Source: Pholis gunnellus (taxonomy: Eukaryota > Chordata > Actinopteri > Perciformes > Pholidae). Taken from it: DNA of 64,000 nucleotides. The DNA lies in NCBI GenBank assembly GCA_910591455.2, contig OU342826.1:7639903-7703902 (forward strand), given 5' to 3'. The position numbers and the translations under genes were made by a program. This document shows, piece by piece, positions 38,501-53,500 of the stretch. How positions within the stretch are numbered: position 1 is the first letter of the stretch; each line of letters begins with the position of its first letter. A model generated the notes under the pieces. That model saw nothing but the letters and a program-made list of their open reading frames with translations, searched no databases and was not told the DNA's origin.

Positions 38501-41500
38501 TTCCGCACCACACGGTTTCACCTTGCGAGATGATTTGTAAGACATTACCCATCCGACTGATTTACCCAGCGCTCGTTCGGTAATTACCCTAGGGAGTGTG
38601 GAGCACGTCTGTGTCCGTGAGCACTGAGTGAAAGATTAAGTATAGTGAGACTGCGGAGACCGGGGGAGTCGAGGAGCGAAGAAGGGTGGTAAGAAGCAAA
38701 AGGCTGTTAGATCGCCCAGCTGTCGACACTGGAGCTGCAAAGCAGGCTGCTGTGGTGACACTTCCTGCTGCCGTGCCCGCCCGCAGGGAAGAAACATCTG
38801 CCGATGGATGAAGCGTTAATCTCGGCTGTGTTGAGGCACGCACCATCACGGCGCGCTTGACTTCACCTGCTGCGATGTGGGAAGGGCCAGAGCTGTATAC
38901 GAGTGCGGACCTTTACACCCCTAAAATGCAATCTTGTTTAGTTCTGATGCCCACTCACGATGTTTGTGAATGTTCACAGCTGCACAGTTGCAATCTGTCT
39001 TTCTCATTTGCCTTGCAAACAGAATTATGCAGGTGCAAGGACAATAACAACCTTCAAAAAAACTTCTCCCAACATTCACATGCACAGATAAAGTGGATTA
39101 CGGACATTTAAGCAGTGTACTGAATAGTGTGGGTTACTACTGTATTATGTCAGAAAATAACAAAATAAGGGCTGAACAGGGAAGTTAATTACAAGAGAAA
39201 AATAGCACTGTTTGCAATGCTCATAAAATATGTGTAATAAAAAGTGGCATACTGAGCTAGCGAGTATTAAGAATACAAATTTGAACAAGAGTAAAAGTAA
39301 GAATGAAAAAACCCAGAAAGGATGAAATAAAAAGAGAAGATAAAAGAAACGTGTGGAGGTGGGCTGTTGAATTTTCTGGTATATAACAAATGTAAAATGT
39401 ACATACATCACAAGACTTTGTACACTGTGGCATCACCAGGGTCCAGGTGGTAGATGGGTGCTACCTCCCCTTTAATGATCAGCAGCCACACCACAAGATG
39501 GCCGCCGATGCACCAACTACAGCTCCCAGAAGGCCTCGCCACTCACCCAGGTGTGGGTGTTTAAGCCACTCTGATTGAGGCAGGACTTATTAAGAGCTGC
39601 AGGAGGAGAGGAGAGGGGAAGAGAGCACCGCGGCTGGAAGGAGCGCCGAGAACGGTGTAAAGAAAAGTACCGAGCCAGACTGAGGAGGATTGAAAGGATC
39701 CGGTAGCCGGTGAAACCGAGGACACATTAAATTGAGTTTATTTAAATACTGTTCAGTTGAACGAAGCTTTATCTCCTCTTGGATGCTTTTTTGTTTTTGA
39801 GTTTGATAACGATAGTTACCTAAGTTGCCAGTAACGGAAGAATAAAACTTTTCTGGGAACCTTTGATTTGTTGCCTGTTTTTGTGAATTACCTCGCACCA
39901 CCTCACCCTAGCCTGCCAGATTGACCTCTCATGACATTACAGAACGCTGTAAAGCAAATATGCAAAATTCCAGGGCAGAGCAAAAAGTTCATAGAGTTTA
40001 CCATCCTGATAGCCAGAAGGACTGAGCTGTCTATCTGTGTTGGACTTTTGAAAAGAAAAATAAACAATCTGTCTGATTTAAAATAAATAAATGACTGAAT
40101 AAGTAGGAACTATGCGCCACAATCAGGACAATACTCTAACAATAACTAGAATATGCACTGCACAATACCTTAGTGAGGTCGCAGATCCTCAGAACGTCTT
40201 TCTGGGCCTTGCCTTCATACAAGCGCTTGCGTTCCCGAGCGACATCGACATCCTCTTCCTCCGCAGGTGATGGTTTCCCTGAAATAAGCCTGGCAGAAAG
40301 AAGTCAACCACAGTTGGCACAACACCGTTCATTCAAATTAACACGACCTCGCCGATGACAAATTATCTCGGTCAAAGTTTAAACTCGACGAAAACCATCT
40401 CGGCAATTTTCATAAATAGCAGAAGCCAAAGGCATTAGTTTCCATGGCAACCTCACTTTTGGAGTATGAAAACACAAAAAAAAAGTCTTATTTTGCAAAC
40501 AGTTTCACAATGCAGCAGATGTTTATGAAATGAATATGAAGTCCATTAGTAATTCAAATAGGAGAGAATAGGGTGAGGGAGTGTTTGAAATAACAGACTT
40601 TTACCTTGGTTTGCAGAAGAACTTGTACTGGATGAGGATTGTGATGGAAAACATGACGACTCCCTGGATGGACATGGCACAAAGGTTCTTTCCCACCATA
40701 TCCCAGCTCAGTGGGTCCTCGAAACGGTCTTCCCCTGTAGCAGGATGAAGAAAAGAAAAAAAATTATGGTGATAAACAAAGTCAATACACAGAAAATGGG
40801 AGGTAATTAAATGCTTTATTGTGTGTCAATTCGTGTTAATATCCAGCCCTTATCTACAAGCTCAGAGTATGATTTTGCAGACATGTCTTCAAAAAAGGAA
40901 TAAGCAGATGTGTGTTTTCTTTCATGGACAGCCAAATATGTCTTTGTCAAAAGTTAGAGGAGAGCTGGCATTTGTCAGCTCTTTGAAGTGTTTTTGGGAC
41001 ATATTCATTGCTGAAAGCCAGCTGTTTAAAATGCCACTTAGCCTTAAAAAAAAATGAAATGTAAAAAAGTGCCGTCACGTAGTCAACTGCGGAAATCAAT
41101 GATCTCCTGTACTTTTCATGTTGAAGCCTTTTTTTGGCTAATGAACCCTCAAGTAAACCGGTGACAGCCCCCCACTCTGATCATTTTAAATTCTGCTCTC
41201 TGTCTTTCCTCCCTCTCTCAGATTCTACAACCCTTGAGCCCGAGGGGGCAGAGTAAGTAGACAAGTAAAACGAAAGTGCTTGCAGTCTCATTCTCTGGTA
41301 AATAGCAGCTCTCCACACTAGCCCTTTTAGGTTGTGATTGCTTTCCCGTCCTGCTCTCCGCCACCGTCGCAAATGATTCCCCAAGCCACTATTTCCTGCT
41401 CCATCTCTCTACAGGTAAGACTGCTCTTCCCCTTTCATGTGCCTCTTTGCCTCTTGATGGCCTCCTCAACCCTGCTTCCACCTCCACAAACCTGGTCCCC

Positions 41501-44500
41501 CTCTTCTCTATGTCTGCTGTGTAAATGCACCGCATGTCGGGTAGAATAGAGCTCTGCAGGAGGTTTATGGGGCTGTGTTACTGCTCAGATATTGTTATGC
41601 TACAAACATACAGTTATGCTGTCATAGTGGTGGTGGCCTCTTACCAAAACTGCTGAAGATGGTGGCCATTGCCTGGTTCTTGGCCATGTCAATTAGACCT
41701 CTGCCCAGACAGAAATGTGGGAATATCAGCAGCACGTTTTTCACTATGTCATTGATGCGGGTGACATTCTGTGGAGGAAAATGCACACAAACAAGACACA
41801 AATTAGTGTAACATGTACTGCAAAAACTTTGATTAAGCCCCGACTGGGAATTAGCCAGCACAAGCCCAATGTGTTGACTCGCCGCCTTGAATCAGCAGGG
41901 CCAGCGGCGCAAGGGGTTTGGAAGACGTAGTGCTCTGACGCAAGCCCGGATAATTAAAAAACACCCTGCACTACATTTGCACGCTGCGAGCTGCTGTGTT
42001 GCGAGGTTCTAAATGGCCCGCTGAGGAAGCACAGAGCATCTAAGTTCATCGAGCTTCTTGACGTTGGGATTCAGCAAGCATTAGGGAACATACTGTGTGA
42101 TCTGTGAGGTAGCACACACACAGAATGTGTAAACACAAATTGATGAGGTGGTGCTCAGGTAAGCAGATGTTCATCCTTAAAATCCCAACTAAGGGTAGAA
42201 GGAGCACCCTGAGACCAAAAAGACACAGCTGGCAAAAGACAAAAACTGCGAAAAACACAGACAAAACACTGCTTCTGTTCTTTCTTCTGATACCGTGTAC
42301 AAGAACTAAGAGACAGATACACACAAACAAAAAGCTAAAGCTATTGTTTCAGTTTCACAAGGCATACATAGAAAGCCAGTCCTATCTTGACAGGGCATTT
42401 CCCAGCTACAACTTATCTTTCTCCCCAAAATTGTTGTGTCCCTTTCTCACTTTCCTCCTTCCTGAGGCTGCAATTCAATGGCGCCCGAGTAAAGCACGAA
42501 GGAAGAAATGAATTGAATGAACACACAATGGACTGGGCTATAACAACAAACTGGCTCAAATAAGGACCGGAAGTGCAATAAGTCAGGGAGGAAGGCAGGT
42601 ATGGGAGAGGGAAGACTAAATATGACTACGTTTAGCATGTTCGAAAGCAAGTTCGTGCATTATGCATAGGCTACTGCTTCATTGCAGCATAGTCTACAAA
42701 GCTCTTGCATACACATGGAGAAAGAACATGAATTCATCATTTTTGTTTCTGGGCGAGCCCAAGCAAAGAGTAGGCGGGGCGGGGGTGGCAGTGCATTTTG
42801 TTCAAGCTGTGTGCAAGAATTCCAGATGATGGCAATTGTTGTTCGCAAAATATATTCATGGATATGTGTACCTGCTCTGTGATGAGTTTCACTGAGTAAG
42901 CTTTCAATTGGCAGTTGAGGATGAGTGCATGAAGCCTGTCTACCTTTTTAAACGAAAAACCAAATGCTAGATTAAAATATATTTTTATTGAATAGTAACT
43001 TTACTGGATCTCTGTCTTTTTAGGTGAATATTTCAACATTTTGGGAGGTCAATTTGCTTTCTTGCACAGAGTTAGATGAGATTGACAACACTACTACGTA
43101 GTCAGAGCCAGCAGCTGGTTAGCTTAGCTTAGCGAAAAAAGACTGCAAACAGGGGAACTAGCCTGGCTCTGTCCAAAGATGACAAAATCCATCAACCAAC
43201 ATGTCTAACGTCCACTACTTAGCATATTATATCTTGTGTTAGTAACTTCCTGGAGTTTCCATAGGTTGCCTGGCAACTGGTCCCTGCCAAGAAACAGTCA
43301 GGCCGTGAAATGGCTAATTGTCACTTTCGTGAATTGCTTGTGGGTGGATTGTGTCACCCTTGGATAAAGCCAGGTTATGGTGTTTCAAGTCTTGATGCTA
43401 CTCCATAATTCCATAGTTTTATATTTAGCAGACAGACATAAGAGTGGTCTTGATCTTCTCATCTCACTCATAACTATTCTTTTAACTTTGTTTTGTCACT
43501 TCTTCTCGTCATTGCTTTTTCTTAGTTCCATAACTTCCTCTTCTTCCTCTTTGTTGCATTGCTTCTTCTTCTGCCACATGACAATGGAGGAAAAGACATG
43601 ACCAGATCGGATCAGAACAGTGACAAAGCTACTGCACTGTACAGTAGCTCCAACAGTAGCTCGAGAAGAAAAGCTCTGCTGACATCATGCATGCTAAGAC
43701 TTTTTTGTCTCGGCCCCATCTTGGATGATATAAAATTAAAATGTAAAATCTATATAACTTTTCATCTTCCATGTCAAAAAGAAGAAAGGAATCAAATGGA
43801 ATTCAAGATAGAAAAGTGGCCACATGCATATGAGGAGATGACTCTAAGGCACATATGAGAGTGTGATAAAAAGGCCCCATTGATCATGGTGTCAAATCAA
43901 ACCTTCAGATGTCCGCCAATGTCTTCAACAATAATGCATCACTCCTTTTATCTTTGTTTAAACGTTTGCTTGAAGACTAAAGGGCACAAAGAAATGCAAT
44001 TGCAATTCATAGCCAAGAGTAAAATAAGGGAGATCCTTTTTAAAAACATGTATTCCTCCCTCTCATCAATCATTACATCAGTATTCCTAACATTAGAGAC
44101 CAGATTGTGACGGGATCACACAAGCTGCGATGCAAAATCGGGCCAGCGGCCAACTTCCTACTGCCTTACCTCCAGCACCCTTGCTCGGACCGCACCCGTC
44201 TTCAAATTTTGCTCCAAACTACTGTAAAGTTGTGTGTCTGCGTCTAACAGGGTTGTGACAATATGTGACCAAAGACAGACAGATACATAAACACCTGGCA
44301 AAGTACATTTTGCCACGATGACTCACACAAAGAGCCACACACTGCCTCGGCTGGTAATATGCGTCAGATAATGCCAATAAAGCACAACGCTGACATTTGT
44401 TATGTCTAATTATTACAATAGCTCACACTAAATGGAGCCGAGGTGCGTTCAGGTTGTTTTACATTAGCAATTCCAATAAACAGATTACTCTTAAGTGTGT

Positions 44501-47500
44501 ATTTTGGAACCCGTTTGTTATGTTGACTTTTATCGAGTAGATATGTATTTGTCCTTTCATGACAGCAATTATATAAATATGGAAACTAAAACAATCTTTG
44601 CATCTGCAGTTCAACGTAACAGAGGAATATATACCTTTAAAATGCGTAAACACTATCTTTCGTTACGGTTTGCAAACATTTAATGTCAAATATATTTGTA
44701 TCCCCCGGTTGTTTCGGAATGTAAATGTTCAAATACGCACACGTCTTGGGATTTGTTGAAGAAACCTCTGTTCTGAACACTCATTATACAGAGATAAAGA
44801 AAGTCGAATACACAAACGGCTATGACCTTGGCTGAATGCGGCCCATCTGTATGGCAGAGGAATGCGAAGAGAGCCAGACCTAATATGAGATCAATACATG
44901 AAGTATAACATCTTTTCTTCACTGCATGCTCATCAAGAAGATCTTAGAGGCTCTCGGTTTGGGGATGATGAAATGCTAGACAATCTTCCTCCTTACGTTG
45001 GTGCTATATGCCTATGAATCATTTTCAAATGGTTCTGAAGGTGGTACAGCCTGCGAGCCGCTTATCTGACCCATATCGCTACATGTGGCTATTCCCACAG
45101 CGCGGCTTCATTCATAATGCTGGGAATCACAATGAGAGCAGTCTGACACAATATGAGGCTCAAACAGTCTAGTTGGATATATTCTGCCGATGATATTCGT
45201 GTTTTTCTAAGCTACTGCAGTTCTTGTGTAAAGGTGGGAGCGCTTTCAGCCACCAAGTTCAAGATTTTTGATGGTAATCTAGCTACATTATTGCTTTGCT
45301 TGTAAGACTAAACTTGTTTTTTTTACAAGGGGTAGAGAGTTAACTGGACTTAGTCAGCAGGAGCCCTTGCTTCCGTCATGCTATATAAAAGGACTGATTG
45401 TAATGCCTGTTTTAAACACCCTGCTGATAAAGAATGCTCGACTCTACACAATTACACTACATGAGGTAGGTAGTACCTGCCCACACTTTTATGTTTATCC
45501 TGGAAAATCTATCCGTGCCTGTGGTTATCTACGAGTGGCACGTGGTGGAGGTATTGACTCAGACACTGCTTCGAGCATACAAGGCAGGCTGGGATTGATG
45601 CAATCCACAGGGAGCTGGACAGTCCTGAGGGGGGGAAAAAAATCTCCCATTGGTCTCGAGACAAAACTGGGGCACCGAGTCCGTAACACTGCAGCTCTGC
45701 TTCCTCTCTTGGATAAATAGTGCTATGCCCAAAAGGGATCTAGAGCCACCCTGTGCTTGAAAACGGAGAACAGATTGAGGCCTGTGGCTTTACTTTTGAG
45801 TGACATTGTTTAACTAATGCCACCGCTGAGGAGTCTAAAAATGATGAGACAAAGCTTTGAAACGGTAGAAGTCGCAAGAGGGGAAGACTAGTTTGAGCTG
45901 TCAGATGTAGGATCTACCCTTTCTGCCTAACTTGGGCGCACTGTTGTATCTAAGCTATTTTGTGAAGAGTCTTTTCCCTAAAGATATCAACACTGAACAA
46001 GGGACACATGGAAACTTGGAGAGTTGTAACATTTGTTGATTGATGTTGACCCATCAGGCTCTCTTATCGGCAGTGAAATCAAGTCAGATTAGCAGAATTA
46101 CCATGGACCTTTGTCCCTGTCAAGTCTCAGAGAAGCACTATCTCTTTCCCTAATGCCTTGGACAAGAGAAGTGCACAATAAATCTGTCCCTTTACACTGC
46201 CACTGGGCAACATGCTGTCCATTAAATTATTTCCAATGGCACCCTGTATGAGTAATACGCTCCTCTAACGTCGTATCAATAAATAAAGTGGATGCAGAGA
46301 CAACGAAATGGCAACAATGACAGACAATGACAGACAAGAGTTGCCAGATGAACAATACAAATTGATAATGAATGTTTGTGATAATGAAATCACAATGCAA
46401 ATGAGGCAGCCTCGTTAGGAGACAAGAAACCTCCATGCCATAGACGAGCGGCGCCAGAGGAAACATCAAGTCAGAGGCAGGCGTGTCGGGGAGGGGGGGA
46501 GGAGGGGGGGGGGGGACAGAGTGTGCAGAGGCAAAATCTCCCAGACAACATTACGCTCAGTCTGAAGTGTGGGCTCAGAGCTGTGGGAGACATTCCGATG
46601 AAGCATCAGATGGATAAGCAGCTTGTCAAGGGAGTGAAACAACATTGTGTCTGTTGACAAGGAATGACTGATCAGCACAGGGCAGAAAATAGGAAGTGAG
46701 AACAAATAAATCACGTAAATAACAATTAAGTCTCCAAATGAAATTAGTCATATTTAGTTCAGAGACACCAAGAGAAGAGGATCATTTTCTTAATCATTAC
46801 AACCTGTACGGCACCGAGGTCCCATTGAGAGCTCTGGCTGTGAAGCAAATTGTAGAGTCAGAATAGGCTAATTTCTCACAGTTTTTGTATTTATTTATTT
46901 GATTTTTTTATGAAATGCAATTTAAATTCTAACCAAAAGTAAAATGACTGACAGTCACCATCCCTCTGTCTCAGTCTCTTTCTCTTCGTAAGCTCTCCAT
47001 TACTTATGCAGGTCGTTTTTGGTGTCTTTGTCTTTTGATTCCCCAGAGAACGAAGCAGCTTGCAGTTTAAATGAACACTTGCTGAAAGATGGATGAGGAA
47101 AGTTCTCCGAAGACCCAATTCTCACCAAACGATTAAACATTAAAGAGAATAGGGAAAATAACTCCTTTGAAAAATCCTTGAGATGATAAAGGAAATAAAT
47201 TAAAAGTTATACCAGGTGGGTATACACTTCACCCACATGTGTATGGAAGCCTTTGCCTTGAAAGAACACAGCGTTCATCTATCATTCAAGTCAATTAGCC
47301 ATCCACTGCTATAGCCCCCAAATATGTATTTTATGCAGCTATGGGAGCCTGGATGTCTTTGCTTGCTTGCAGGAACTGTGTCTTCCACCATGTTATAATT
47401 GCGCATATATATACGCGAGTCTCTTCCAGTATATGTGTGTGGTAGCTACTTACATCATCATCAAAGAGCTCCATCACAAAGGTCGCGATGCTGCCGTTAA

Positions 47501-50500
47501 TGCCGATGAAGAGGTTGACACAAGTTAGCACCACGTAGGCCGTGCTGGGCACGCTGAAGAAGAAGGAGGCTGGGTACATCGTGGGGGTGATGGACCACCT
47601 ACAGAAAAACAAAGTCAAAATTAAAAACGTAGCCTGAGGATTAACTTCAGTTAAACTCAACACCAATGCCATGCTAGTAGAATTCATGCCATTTACAGAC
47701 TACCAAGTAAATTGTACAGTTTCATGACATCCCCAACCAGCTTCTTCTGAGCATTTGCATGTTCAGTAACTAACCCATAAAACACTGCTGAACAATAAAT
47801 GCCACCCACGCTTGGCCTGCAGTAGTTCAAGTTCAGTATTGGAGGTAGTAGAAGTGAGGATCTGCTCTCAGTAATCACTGAAGTAGTAAAACAGCTCAAT
47901 CTATTTTAAATAATATTTTATGAATGAGTTCAGTATGATTATGGGCACGCAGGCAGGAATAAAAAAAATCCAATTGACCACAGAATTTTTAAGTGTTTCA
48001 TAATGTTTTACCTGGAGGCTTAAAGGTCAGTCTCTAAATGTCTTTGATATATTTTTTTCATCATGCGATTCATTACTTTGTGCTTCATGATATGGCTGCT
48101 CATGTTGGGTGCTACACATGTAACACCTCGTTAACATATTGATTTTCATTGGCTTTCACTTGGGAACTCACAAGTGATGCAACAACCACTACGTTGCACT
48201 CGTGCTCTGATCACCACCAGGACACAGTACCTACTTTATACTATTCAGCTTTAATGAATGTGTTGCACATTTTGCCTGCAATACTACATAGTAGCAGTTA
48301 CCCCTACGTTTTATGAGAGTGGTCCAATATCTCCAAACTATAGATGATGTACTATGAAAATTGAATTTTGTCAACCAAGAACTCAGGTTACCCCTAATGC
48401 CTGTTAAAGTATGATTATTTCTTCGTATCTGCATTTGAATATTTCATTAAATATACCAGGTGTGGTAGCTTCCATAAAGTGCTCAAACTAGCGGATGCAG
48501 AAGAAATTATACAGTATTTATACTGTTAAACAGTGTTGACCCAAATGTCCAAAAAGGGATAACCCAACAACCAACAACCTTAACCAAAGAATTGAAACGC
48601 GTGAACAGGAAATTTAAGGTTGGAAGTATCGACTTTGTAATTTACTTACCCATACAAAATAAGCAGCAGAATCAACGCAGGCAGGTTAGGAGGAGAAACG
48701 TAGGCTTTTTGTTGGAAGCAGAGGAAGATCACAATCACAATCAAGCATGGGATGATGTAGTTACACTGTCGGAAGGAACATAAACAAGCGCACGGAAGAA
48801 TAAGCAGCTGCCCCCATCAGAAGTAGAGGCCAGTTAAGAAATACATTTCTCTCCATTAGTGACAGCTTAAAAACATTTTCAATCATTAACATTATCCCCC
48901 CATTTTTTTTTCTACATGGAAAGGACGTGTAATTATTAAGTAATATCATTAGCACTCAAATACATCCCCCTTCAATTTTATAATTAATATCCTGAATAAT
49001 AGACCCATCTAATTCTGGTGTTTGAGGCAAGGGGTCCCAATGATTTCGAATTGTTTTTCAACTGAGACTTATATTTATTTAATATCCAAAGGCGGCTGGA
49101 AACATGAGCTTTTACTTCTAGGTGTAATATTGCAGATTCCCATCGTTGATGTCGTAAATTATGTAGTATCGATAAAATACGAAGAAAGTATCAAGATACA
49201 ATGATACATGTTTATTTACAAATAACAGACAAAGTTTAAACTGAAATATTAGGGATTTTGCAACCTGGATTCCGTGTAATATCATCCTTGATAAGAGTGT
49301 GTATATTAATGCAGATAGCTTCAGGCTACACTCATTAGACTGGCTCTTTAGGTGCATTTGTCTTCCACTCAGACAGCATTTATCCACCATAATGATGAGC
49401 ATCCTGGTGCCATTTCTTTACCAAAAGGTACCTGATAAAATGTTTACTCCCATTATGCCTCAGGGAAACTGTCAGTAAGCCTGTTGAGTGTAACCAGCGG
49501 GGGCAGCCAGCATCAATAATTACGCCTCAGCCGATGTTGCTTTGGGGAAGCTTTTTCCCAGAAGCCAGCGGTGTCAAAGCTACATTATCAATTACTGCAA
49601 ATGGGTATTTTTGTGTGCTACATTCAGCCTTACCTGGACAGTACAGTAGAAAGCATCAAAATAAGGTAAATTGAGGCCTACAGCACTGAATGAGTCGAAT
49701 GAGTTGCATTATCATGCATATCTTGTAGTTTTGACACAGATTTTATGACGCACGTAAATAAATGGCAATACCATTTTCTACTTTAAGAAGTTATGATCAA
49801 TTAACAGGTGATAGAGCAGCCTGACGAAGCTGATACTTACCATGTCCCAGGCAAAATTGGCCAACCAGTAGACAGCTGGGTTTACTCCACTGACAAATTG
49901 CAGATGTTTGGCTTTGTTCACCCTCTCTTGGATGAGGAAGAGGACAAAGCTGGCCGGGATGAAGGACATGGCAAAGATAACGCAGATGGACACCACCACG
50001 TCGGTGGAGGTCGTGGCCCTGTGATTGAATGGAGAACAGCAAACAGGAAGTTGAGTGGAGAGAGCTAATAGTGTGTACCAGGACACTGACAATGAAACAC
50101 CAAAATAGGAGCGGAGATGTCTAAACTGTCAACAAAATGTTTCATTTCTGTGAAGACTCAGACGTACATGATGTGTTTTGGATCTGTAAATATCCTTTTT
50201 GATGTGAACAAAGATGGCCACGAAGATGAAAATGATTCCATTACAACACAGGTAAATAGGATGATCATATTGTTTCCACTGTGTTTCATATGCCAAGATG
50301 TGTTAGCCATTACCTCAGGCTACTGTAAGTTGCTTTGGTTTAAACTGCAGACACGGATTGGAATATGAAATATCTTAATACGGAACTTAACTCAACTGAA
50401 ATCTTAATTAAATGGTCTCATGACTTCAATGCAAGTGATGAGAACTCTAGTATTCATTTGAATGTATAATAATAACACACTGTATTAATATAGCACCTTT

Positions 50501-53500
50501 ACTGAGCTGTTACAAAGTGCTTTATAATATAAAAAGAACACATTTAAAAGACAAAGAAAACTAAATAAACTAAAAGCCAACAGCTTAACACATACAAATA
50601 GAGATGATAAAACAAACTAAAAGTTATTTAAAAGATGAGACAGAGAGAAGCAGCCCTGATCTCTTCAGGCAGGTCAAAGGCTCCATGTATGAGTCTGGAC
50701 TTTGTTACAACAAGGAACAATATCACTGAGGATGTCAGGGTTTGAGAAGGGACATAGGGCAATATGAGAGCTGATCGATAACTTTGGGCGAGGTCTCTCG
50801 GGGCTTTGTACAGAATCAATAATGTCTGAAAATCAATTCTAAACGTAACAGGTAGCCAGTGTAAGGAAGCAAGGATCGGTTAAATGCGTTCATGTTTCCT
50901 AGACTGAGTGAAAATCCGAGCAGCAGAGTGTCAGATGACACTTAAACAACGTTGAAGCAGCATTTGGCTCATTTCCTGTAATGCAAAAAACACATTACAT
51001 TATTACAATAATTAGGATGCATTTTGTTACACCTTCATAAATAATCTATATAAGTAATGTGTCAGGCGTGTGTCAGTAATGGCTTCATTAGACATTAGTG
51101 GAAAGCACTGAAAATGCAGTTTGTATCTAATAAAAAGGCTTTAAACGGTCATCAACTTGGTGAACTAGGTTCACCTAAAATTCGTATCTCCAGGTAAAGA
51201 GAATATAGGAGCAGATATTTAAAGTCTTCACCAGACTTTTTTATATGCAACAGTCTCCTTCTTTCATGTTTAAAACAAATGGTCCCTTTCTCCTCCAAGA
51301 CGTTGACCTTCGTTTCACTGCCGCGTCTTCATTCGTGCCATCCTAGCTTTGAGAATGTCCTCCGTCGTGCCTGCTCAATTAGCATTGGCTAACACGGAGG
51401 TGTATTCTTTAAACCCCCCACCGTCATCCTCACCTTCGGCCCGCCACAATCTCGTACGTGATTTCCCGCTGTGCGATTGGCATATTAAATAAGTTACCCC
51501 GTGTGGCAACATGGCTGTATTCATCATCAGACACAATTAAAACATATAAATAAGAAATAATTCACCGCAGTGGGTACCGGCCCACATTTCCACAGGTTTC
51601 AATAGGCTCGGTGCTCTGGTTGGGTGGTTTGATAATGAAGGGGACAATGCTGTGAATGATCTAACCCTGAATGCTTGAAGCTGGTTAATTGCTGTGAAGA
51701 AGAGGACAAGCAATCTGCTAATTAACTAATAATGGAAGAGCAAGAAAGATGAGCAGCGGGAGTAGAGCTTTACAGGATCTATTGCTTTCCTTTAGGTTTT
51801 TTTAATGACAAGGGCTGCAGGGCGCAGTCTTAAATGTTAAAGTGTAGGGGGGCTGAAAGCATGAGCTAATTATCAAATCTGAAGCTCCTGGTACAACATT
51901 CGGGTTGTCATTTGTATTATACAGTATTATGTAGATAACATAGAGAACCAATTCAATTTTGATAGAGGCATATTACAATTAATTTGGTAGCTCAACCGTA
52001 TAGGGTTTTTAAATGGGATATTTTTGCAGATAGCATGCAGGAATCAGAAATACTATTAATTTGATGTGTAACCAAATTACACATCAAATTCAACGGGGGC
52101 GGAAGAGCAGAAGTTTTTGTCAGTTGCCAAATTGATATTCCTGAGCAATTAAGAAGTGATACATACTGTGTATCTCCAAATTTAAATGGTGCCAAAGTCT
52201 GACATTTCTGAAAATGAGAGAGAATTGGAAGGTCCTATTTTTGCGCCAATGCAGATGAAACACAGACATTGCGCAAATGAAGTGGTAATTTGGATAGTTG
52301 TATGCATCGACTTTCTCTAGAGAGCTACTGCTAAAAAATAAGATTGGTAAGGGTATGAGTTGTGGGTCTTAGAAACAAAACAACAATGTAAAAAAAGGCT
52401 AACTCTATGAACAACAGTTCTTCACATTGCCATTTGATCCACTGTTCATATGAAACTAATCGAAGTGGATCTTAAAACATCTTGATTCCACAGTGCTTAA
52501 GTCATCTGCTCAAGATGTCTCTTGCACTCTTTCCCCCACTCTCGTCTGCAACCTGCACACTCATTCACCAGTGAAGAAGTGTCCAAGCCTATCTGGAAAT
52601 CATAGTTCATAAATTGCAGTCGTCACAGTCTGCACAGAGAAGTGGGGAGCATCCTGAATCTATCGTAGGCAGACCATCGTAATTATCCCCTAACTATGTG
52701 TCCCTCTCTAACTCAGGGCTATCGGCGGGCTTCTGATCACTACATAAATACCTGCGGATTGGCCTGGAGCGACGGTGGAGTACGGAATAAAACTGCTACT
52801 ATGTGCTGATTGGTAGCAGCCACTGGATTGCCTTTATAATGTCAGGAGTTGTGGCTGAGGCACTGTACAGCAATTTGCTGCAGTTGGATGTATTCCGATG
52901 TCTTTCCTTTAAAAGTGTTGATCAAAAGATCTGAACAGACTAAATGCATAATATCAACAACAGATAATGTTGAGGAATAGACACCAGCTCAAAGGAACTG
53001 GTAGCAATCACAAAACAGTACGCAGAGAGCTGTTGGATCCGTATGTTGTGATTTAGCACGTCATTAATCTCTGACTCTCATGGGGAGCTGCTCTACTGCT
53101 AGCCCTGGGATAAAGCAGAAAAAAAGGGTATATCCTCATAAAGGGCTCATACAAATCCCTCATCTATCTATCTGTCTTGCGCTTTCTATTGTATTGTCTC
53201 TTACTCATCTGTTCTCCCTTTGTCTGTGCTGTCGCCGCTTCTCTTTCTCCCACTCCATTGCTCTGTCCCTCTCGCTCGGCTTTATCTCTCTCAGCTCCCC
53301 AGTCACCATCAGTCTCTCTCCTCTGCATCTCCTGATGTATTGTTCGAAGAATCAAAAACTGTGTCTTCCAGCGCGAGAGAAATGTTATGAAGCAGCGCTA
53401 AATATTGAATCCTAAGGAGGAAAAATAAGATGCCGTTTCCGGAAATAAATGCAGCACACACCGTAGACACCGTAGAACATTTCGTTTAAACACGATTAGA

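Larger units (their letters stand above)
34984..40168 (-). other. abca1 intron, 5.2 kb
   Basis: It contains a polypurine stretch (35027-35220), a perfect palindrome (37777-37818) and an LTR-like block (39427-39930). A possible dispersed repeat at about 35530-35720 (CTGCTGGAAATGCCGCTGAT, AGCTAAAACGCTCTGCACAC) could not be named. Confidence 0.85.
41769..47453 (-). other. abca1 intron, 5.7 kb
   Basis: It contains copy 3 of the TTAGCTTAGC repeat (43034-43330) and a G-rich tract (46488-46515). Other ORFs in it lack any support. Confidence 0.85.
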
